A stretch of DNA of 59,541 nt from Clostridium sp. Lineage in GTDB: Bacteria; Bacillota; Clostridia; Clostridiales; Clostridiaceae. The notes under the pieces are model-generated. The model saw nothing but the letters and a program-made list of their open reading frames with translations. It was not told where the DNA came from and searched no databases. The stretch spans positions 1 to 59,541 of the forward strand of contig NZ_JAPFDR010000015.1 of NCBI RefSeq assembly GCF_026168755.1, read 5' to 3'. Position 1 is the stretch's first letter. The number at the start of each line of letters is the position of its first letter. The position numbers and the translations under genes were made by a program. This document shows, in pieces, positions 55,803-59,541 of the stretch.

Positions 55803-57587
55803 CTAAGCTCCTTCACTTAAGAAGTTATATTGTGCCATATATAATTCATAATAACTCCCTTTTTTCTTTAGAAGCTCTTCATGATTTCCAACCTCTTCAA
55901 TTTCTCCATTATTTATAACCATGATTTTGTCACAGTCCCTAATAGTAGAAAGTCTATGAGCAACTACAAAAGAAGTTCTTCCATAAAGAATTTTTTCTAT
56001 CCCTTCTTGAACTAACTTTTCTGTCTGTGTATCAATATTAGAAGTTGCTTCATCTAATATTAATATTCTTGGATTAGCAAGAAGTGCTCTTGCAAAGGAT
56101 ATAAGTTGTCTTTGTCCTAAAGATAGTCTTGATCCTCTTTCATTTACTTCAGTATCATATCCCTTTTCTAACTCTATAATAAAACTATGAGCATTTACAG
56201 CTTTAGCTGCATTAATTACTTCTTCATCAGTAGCATCAAGCCTTCCATATCTTATATTTTCCATAATTGAATCTGAAAATAAGAATGTATCTTGAAGCAT
56301 AATTCCCATTTGACTCCTCAAACTTTCTAAGTTAACATTTTTAATATCTTTTCCATCTACTAAAATTTTTCCTTTAGTTGGATCATAAAATCTACTTAAC
56401 AATGAAACTATAGTACTCTTGCCTGCTCCTGTAGCTCCTACTAAAGCAATTTTCTCCCCTTTTGAAACTTTAAAACTTACATTTTTCAACACTTCATTTT
56501 CATCATCATAAGAAAAAGTAACATTTTTAAATTCTACATTACCTTCAATTTTCCCAATTGGTTTAGCATTTAAAGAATTTTTTATAACAGGCTCTACATC
56601 TAATATGTCAAATATTCTATCTGCTGCTGAAAAATTTGTAATTAAAGTATTATAAAAACTAGAGAGATTCATAATAGGTCTCCAGAACATACCAACATAC
56701 ATTGAAAATGCTATTAAAGTACCTATTTCTATTTCACCACTTTTTATTAAAAAGTATCCTACAGCAAAAACTACAAGAGTTCCTACACCCCAAGATAACT
56801 CTACTAATGGCCAGAAACAATCATTTAACCTTACTGCTTTTATAAATGAATCACTTAATTCTCCTACCATATCTTTAAAATTATTTTCTGTTCCTTTTTC
56901 TCTAGCAAAGCCTTGTACAACTTTTATTCCTGAAAAATCTTCATGAGTAAAACCATTTAAATTAGAACGTTTATTTCTATAAATCTCCCATCTTCGTCTT
57001 GAATAAATCTCTATCCAAAACATTGCAAATCCTAATAAAGGAAGCAGTGCTATTGATGCTAATGCTAATTTAACATTAAGCAAAAACATTATTACTGCAA
57101 CACAACACAAATTAATTATTTGAGGAATAAAGGATTGTATTGCTTGAGAAAATAAATTTTTTAAAGCATTAACATCTCCAACAACCCTTGCAAGTATTTT
57201 TCCTACAGGTCTACTATCAAAAAAATCAAAAGATAAATATTGAATATGGCTATATAGCTCATGTCTTATATTTACTAAAATATTATTAGTTATGCTAGTT
57301 ATCATATTCCATCTTATTTTTGATAGTACCCAAGCTACTAAATTTAATGATAATAATGAAACTCCTATTATTATCAAACCATTAACATTTCTACTACTTA
57401 CATAATCATCTATAGCTATCTTTAATAATAATGGATTTACTATTTCACATATCATTACAAATATCATTAATAATACTACTAGAAAAGCTTTTAATTTATA
57501 TGGCTTAAGATAAGTTAATAACTTAATTGTTATTTCACTTTTGCTACGCCTCATAACTTCTTCATCTTTATTTATATTATTCTGCAT
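55803..57587 (-). CDS. ABC exporter half-transporter, second subunit (catalytic Walker B)
   Basis: 594 residues; ATG after AGGAGGTTATATAAG. Six membrane helices (about 30-320), then an ABC domain with Walker A GATGAGKSTIVSLL, signature LSLGQRQL (LSGGQ in most), Walker B ILILDEATSNID with catalytic Glu, and switch His in VAHRLSTI. Partner of the gene upstream (one base gap). The two residue changes (see partner) are typical of heterodimeric exporters with one degenerate site. Substrate unknown; drug or peptide/lipid export is likely. Confidence 0.92.
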   Translation of the reverse strand: MQNNINKDEEVMRRSKSEITIKLLTYLKPYKLKAFLVVLLMIFVMICEIVNPLLLKIAIDDYVSSRNVNGLIIIGVSLLSLNLVAWVLSKIRWNMITSITNNILVNIRHELYSHIQYLSFDFFDSRPVGKILARVVGDVNALKNLFSQAIQSFIPQIINLCCVAVIMFLLNVKLALASIALLPLLGFAMFWIEIYSRRRWEIYRNKRSNLNGFTHEDFSGIKVVQGFAREKGTENNFKDMVGELSDSFIKAVRLNDCFWPLVELSWGVGTLVVFAVGYFLIKSGEIEIGTLIAFSMYVGMFWRPIMNLSSFYNTLITNFSAADRIFDILDVEPVIKNSLNAKPIGKIEGNVEFKNVTFSYDDENEVLKNVSFKVSKGEKIALVGATGAGKSTIVSLLSRFYDPTKGKILVDGKDIKNVNLESLRSQMGIMLQDTFLFSDSIMENIRYGRLDATDEEVINAAKAVNAHSFIIELEKGYDTEVNERGSRLSLGQRQLISFARALLANPRILILDEATSNIDTQTEKLVQEGIEKILYGRTSFVVAHRLSTIRDCDKIMVINNGEIEEVGNHEELLKKKGSYYELYMAQYNFLSEGA

Positions 57588-57588
57588 C

Positions 57589-59319
57589 TTATATAACCTC
57601 CTTTTCTAAAGCATTAAAATCTTTAAACTGCTCACAATAAATATCATAGTAAGCACCTTTTAATTCTAACAACTCTTCATGAGTTCCTTTTTCTTTTATT
57701 TCACCATTCTCCAAATAAACTATTAAATCTGAATTTTTAACTGCTGAAATTCTATGAGCAACTATAAAAGTTGTACTTTGTTTTTCCATTCCAGATAAAT
57801 TTCTTAATAGTTCTTGTTCTGTCTCCATATCTAAGGCTGAAGTTGAATCATCTAAAATCAAAATTGAGGAATTTCTTATTAAAGCTCTAGAAATAGATAT
57901 TCTTTGCTTTTGGCCTCCTGAAAGTCCTATTCCTCTTTCTCCTATTTCAGTATTGAAACCTTCATCTAAAGCTTCTATAAAATTTAAAGAGCATGCTAAT
58001 TTAGAGTATTTTTTCACTTCATCTATATTTGCATTTTCATTACTAAACTTTATATTATTTAAAATAGAATCTGAAAATAAGAAAGTATCTTGTGGCACAA
58101 TTGCCATACTACTTCTTAAAACTTCTAAATCATATTTTTTAACATCTACATCATCAACTTTTATGCTACCTTCTTTTACATCATAATATCTTCCTATAAG
58201 ATTTAATAAAGTTGATTTTCCTGACCCAGTGGTTCCCATTATAGCTACAGTACTTCCTGCTTTAATATCTAAATTAATATTTTTCAATACTAATTCATCA
58301 TTATAACTAAAAGTAACATTTTCAAATTTAATATCCCCTTTAATATTTGTATCCTTTGATAAGCCACTTCTTATTTCAGGCTCCCTTTCTATAATTGCAA
58401 ATATCTTTTTAGCAGAAGCTAAGTTTCTTGAAATCAAATCTGTAAGTTCTCCTAACATTCTCATCGGCCATATCAAATTCCATATATATCCACTAAAAGC
58501 TACTAAAACTCCTACTGTCATCTCTTCATTCATAACTAAATATCCACCTAAAACTATCATTATTACTAATGAAATATTACTTAAGAACTCTATTTTAGGA
58601 AAATAATTTCCTATTACTTTTGCCTGATTCATATTTAAATCATAGTAAGATTTATTTAATTTTAAAAACTTGCTTATTTCATACTTCTCTCTTGAAAAAG
58701 CTTTAACAAGCCTTATACCCGCTATATCTTCTTGTGCAGTAGTATTTATCTCTGCCGTCTTATCACTTATTTCTCCATAACATTTTCCAAACTTCTTTTC
58801 AAGCTGTACTGCAATAAATCCTATTGGAATCATAACTATAAAACATGCTAAAGCTAATTTCCAATTTAGAGAAAATAAGATTATTGTTGATATAACAAAA
58901 TAAATTATATTTTCAACGAAAAGCCTAAGTCCATAACCAATAGTTTGCCATATATTTTCTGCATCTTCTCCAATTCTTGACATCAGCTCTCCAGTATTCA
59001 TTTCATCAAAATATTTAAATTCTAATTTTTGAATATGAGTAAAAAGATCATTTTTAATATCCTGATGGACCCAAGTACTCAATAGATCATATTTAAACTC
59101 TTTATTATACCCAAATATTGCTTTAATTACTGAAATAACTAATATAGCCCCTAGAACAAAAAATATGCTTTTTTCATTTCCAGCAATAATTCCATCATCT
59201 ATAAATATTTGTTGCATATATGGAATTAATAAATCAACACCAATAACAATAAGCATAGATATAGTTCCAAAAATTAATGTTCCCTTATACTTTAATACGT
59301 ACTTAAATACTTTAGTCAT
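57589..59319 (-). CDS. ABC exporter half-transporter, first subunit (degenerate Walker B)
   Basis: 576 residues; ATG after GGGGGAG. Six membrane helices, Walker A GTTGSGKSTLLNL, signature LSGGQKQR, Walker B ILILDDSTSALD where Asp replaces the catalytic Glu, and VAHRISAV. Together with the second subunit this gives the asymmetry of BmrC/BmrD- or TM287/288-type heterodimers. A nine-codon leader ORF with a strong ribosome site ends 33 bases upstream. Confidence 0.92.
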   Translation of the reverse strand: MTKVFKYVLKYKGTLIFGTISMLIVIGVDLLIPYMQQIFIDDGIIAGNEKSIFFVLGAILVISVIKAIFGYNKEFKYDLLSTWVHQDIKNDLFTHIQKLEFKYFDEMNTGELMSRIGEDAENIWQTIGYGLRLFVENIIYFVISTIILFSLNWKLALACFIVMIPIGFIAVQLEKKFGKCYGEISDKTAEINTTAQEDIAGIRLVKAFSREKYEISKFLKLNKSYYDLNMNQAKVIGNYFPKIEFLSNISLVIMIVLGGYLVMNEEMTVGVLVAFSGYIWNLIWPMRMLGELTDLISRNLASAKKIFAIIEREPEIRSGLSKDTNIKGDIKFENVTFSYNDELVLKNINLDIKAGSTVAIMGTTGSGKSTLLNLIGRYYDVKEGSIKVDDVDVKKYDLEVLRSSMAIVPQDTFLFSDSILNNIKFSNENANIDEVKKYSKLACSLNFIEALDEGFNTEIGERGIGLSGGQKQRISISRALIRNSSILILDDSTSALDMETEQELLRNLSGMEKQSTTFIVAHRISAVKNSDLIVYLENGEIKEKGTHEELLELKGAYYDIYCEQFKDFNALEKEVI

Positions 59320-59352
59320 TATTGACTCCCCCTTTAGTTTAAATTTTAATTG

Positions 59353-59382
59353 TCAGCCACCTTTTAAATCTCCATTTTCCAT
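59353..59382 (-). CDS. Nine-residue leader ORF before the ABC exporter
   Basis: ATG (59380-59382) seven bases after AAAAGGAGG, then MENGDLKGG and TGA. Too short for ORF finders, but the ribosome site is as good as any in the window. B. subtilis bmrCD has a leader (bmrB) whose translation controls the exporter by ribosome stalling; here a similar role is an inference. It could also be an unrelated micropeptide or a coupling ORF. Confidence 0.55.
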   Translation of the reverse strand: MENGDLKGG

Positions 59383-59410
59383 AGTTTTACCTCCTTTTAT
59401 AAATAAATAT

Positions 59411-59541
59411 CCACCAGCTAAGCTGGTGGTTTTTCATGAGCCCTATAAGGGCAAATTACTAGCTTGCGTCTTAAGACGCATAAATTGGTCCAGCAGCCGC
59501 ATTTTATTTTACTTGCTACCCTTAAAAGGGTCGTTATACTC
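59411..59541 (-). mobile_element. Probable right end of an IS200/IS605-type element (partial)
   Basis: Four compact hairpins in 120 bases: CCACCAGCT A AGCTGGTGG (59411-59429), GCCC/GGGC (59440-59452), GCGTC/GACGC (about 59466-59479) and ACCC/GGGT (59518-59531). On the minus strand the order GCCC-TATAG-GGC, TCATGAA, then a terminal GC hairpin looks like the 3' end/omegaRNA scaffold of TnpB elements. The transposase genes would lie beyond position 59541. No intact tnpA or tnpB is visible, so this rests on pattern memory. Confidence 0.5.

Noticed and set aside
1..59541. CRISPR array, tRNA or rRNA genes
   Set aside because: No regularly spaced repeats, cloverleaf or rRNA-like segments were seen on either strand.

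Overview
The window is a chromosomal segment of a low-GC, endospore-forming Firmicute, most likely Clostridium sensu stricto. Reasons: very AT-rich codon use and intergenic DNA, spo0A and spoIVB next to recN-argR-nadK-tlyA-dxs, a complete spoIIIAA-AH operon, spoVD, spoVE, and clostridial neighbours such as a CD1247-like protein and an NFACT/RqcH protein. Almost every gene is on the minus strand. rqcH and one small hypothetical gene are the exceptions. No rRNA, tRNA or CRISPR array was seen.

Layout. (1) Positions 1-9003 are accessory DNA ending in a tyrosine recombinase directly beside the 3' end of spo0A. The region holds a small HTH-like protein, an interrupted Rha/ORF6N phage regulator, a small orphan gene, a cluster of inverted repeats, an SF2 helicase, a small Cys-rich protein, an AbiH-type abortive-infection protein, an RnlA/RnlB toxin-antitoxin pair and a 540-nt stretch with many nested hairpins ending in a plus-strand terminator (candidate structured RNA). 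It looks like an integrated mobile element with phage-defence cargo; its other end is not in the window. (2) 9103-21644: spo0A, spoIVB, recN, argR, nadK, tlyA, dxs, ispA, xseB, xseA, folD, nusB, asp23. (3) 21728-26771: spoIIIA operon. (4) 27019-28182: CD1247-like protein and efp. (5) 28347-33938: a compact type IV pilus / type II secretion-like cluster. (6) 34066-40422: lipoprotein, dapF, rqcH (+), THUMP methyltransferase, pyrR, rluD-like synthase. (7) 40635-46249: divIVA, ylmH, yggT, sepF, yggS, two DUF881 proteins around sbp, and ftsQ. (8) 46393-54264: spoVE, mraY, murF, spoVD, ftsL, rsmH, mraZ, with an MraZ operator and promoter. (9) 54565-59319: ychF and a heterodimeric ABC exporter preceded by a nine-residue leader ORF. 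(10) 59383-59541: compact hairpins resembling the right end of an IS200/IS605-type element.

How the genes work together: Spo0A starts sporulation; SpoIIIAA-AH, SpoIVB, SpoVD and SpoVE act later in forespore-mother cell communication and cortex synthesis. The mraZ and ftsQ/sepF/divIVA blocks build septum and wall. dxs and ispA supply isoprenoid precursors.

The most interesting signals are these. yggS has no ATG, GTG or TTG that could start the full-length protein; an ATT stands at ideal distance from a strong Shine-Dalgarno sequence, and gspF and yggT show the same pattern with ATA. There is a candidate large structured RNA next to the integrase. A terminator-like hairpin buries the integrase ribosome site. 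The rha reading frame has a nonsense codon. A nine-codon leader ORF precedes the ABC exporter and lies directly beside a probable IS end. Many gene starts were moved from the longest open frame to the start codon that fits the ribosome site.
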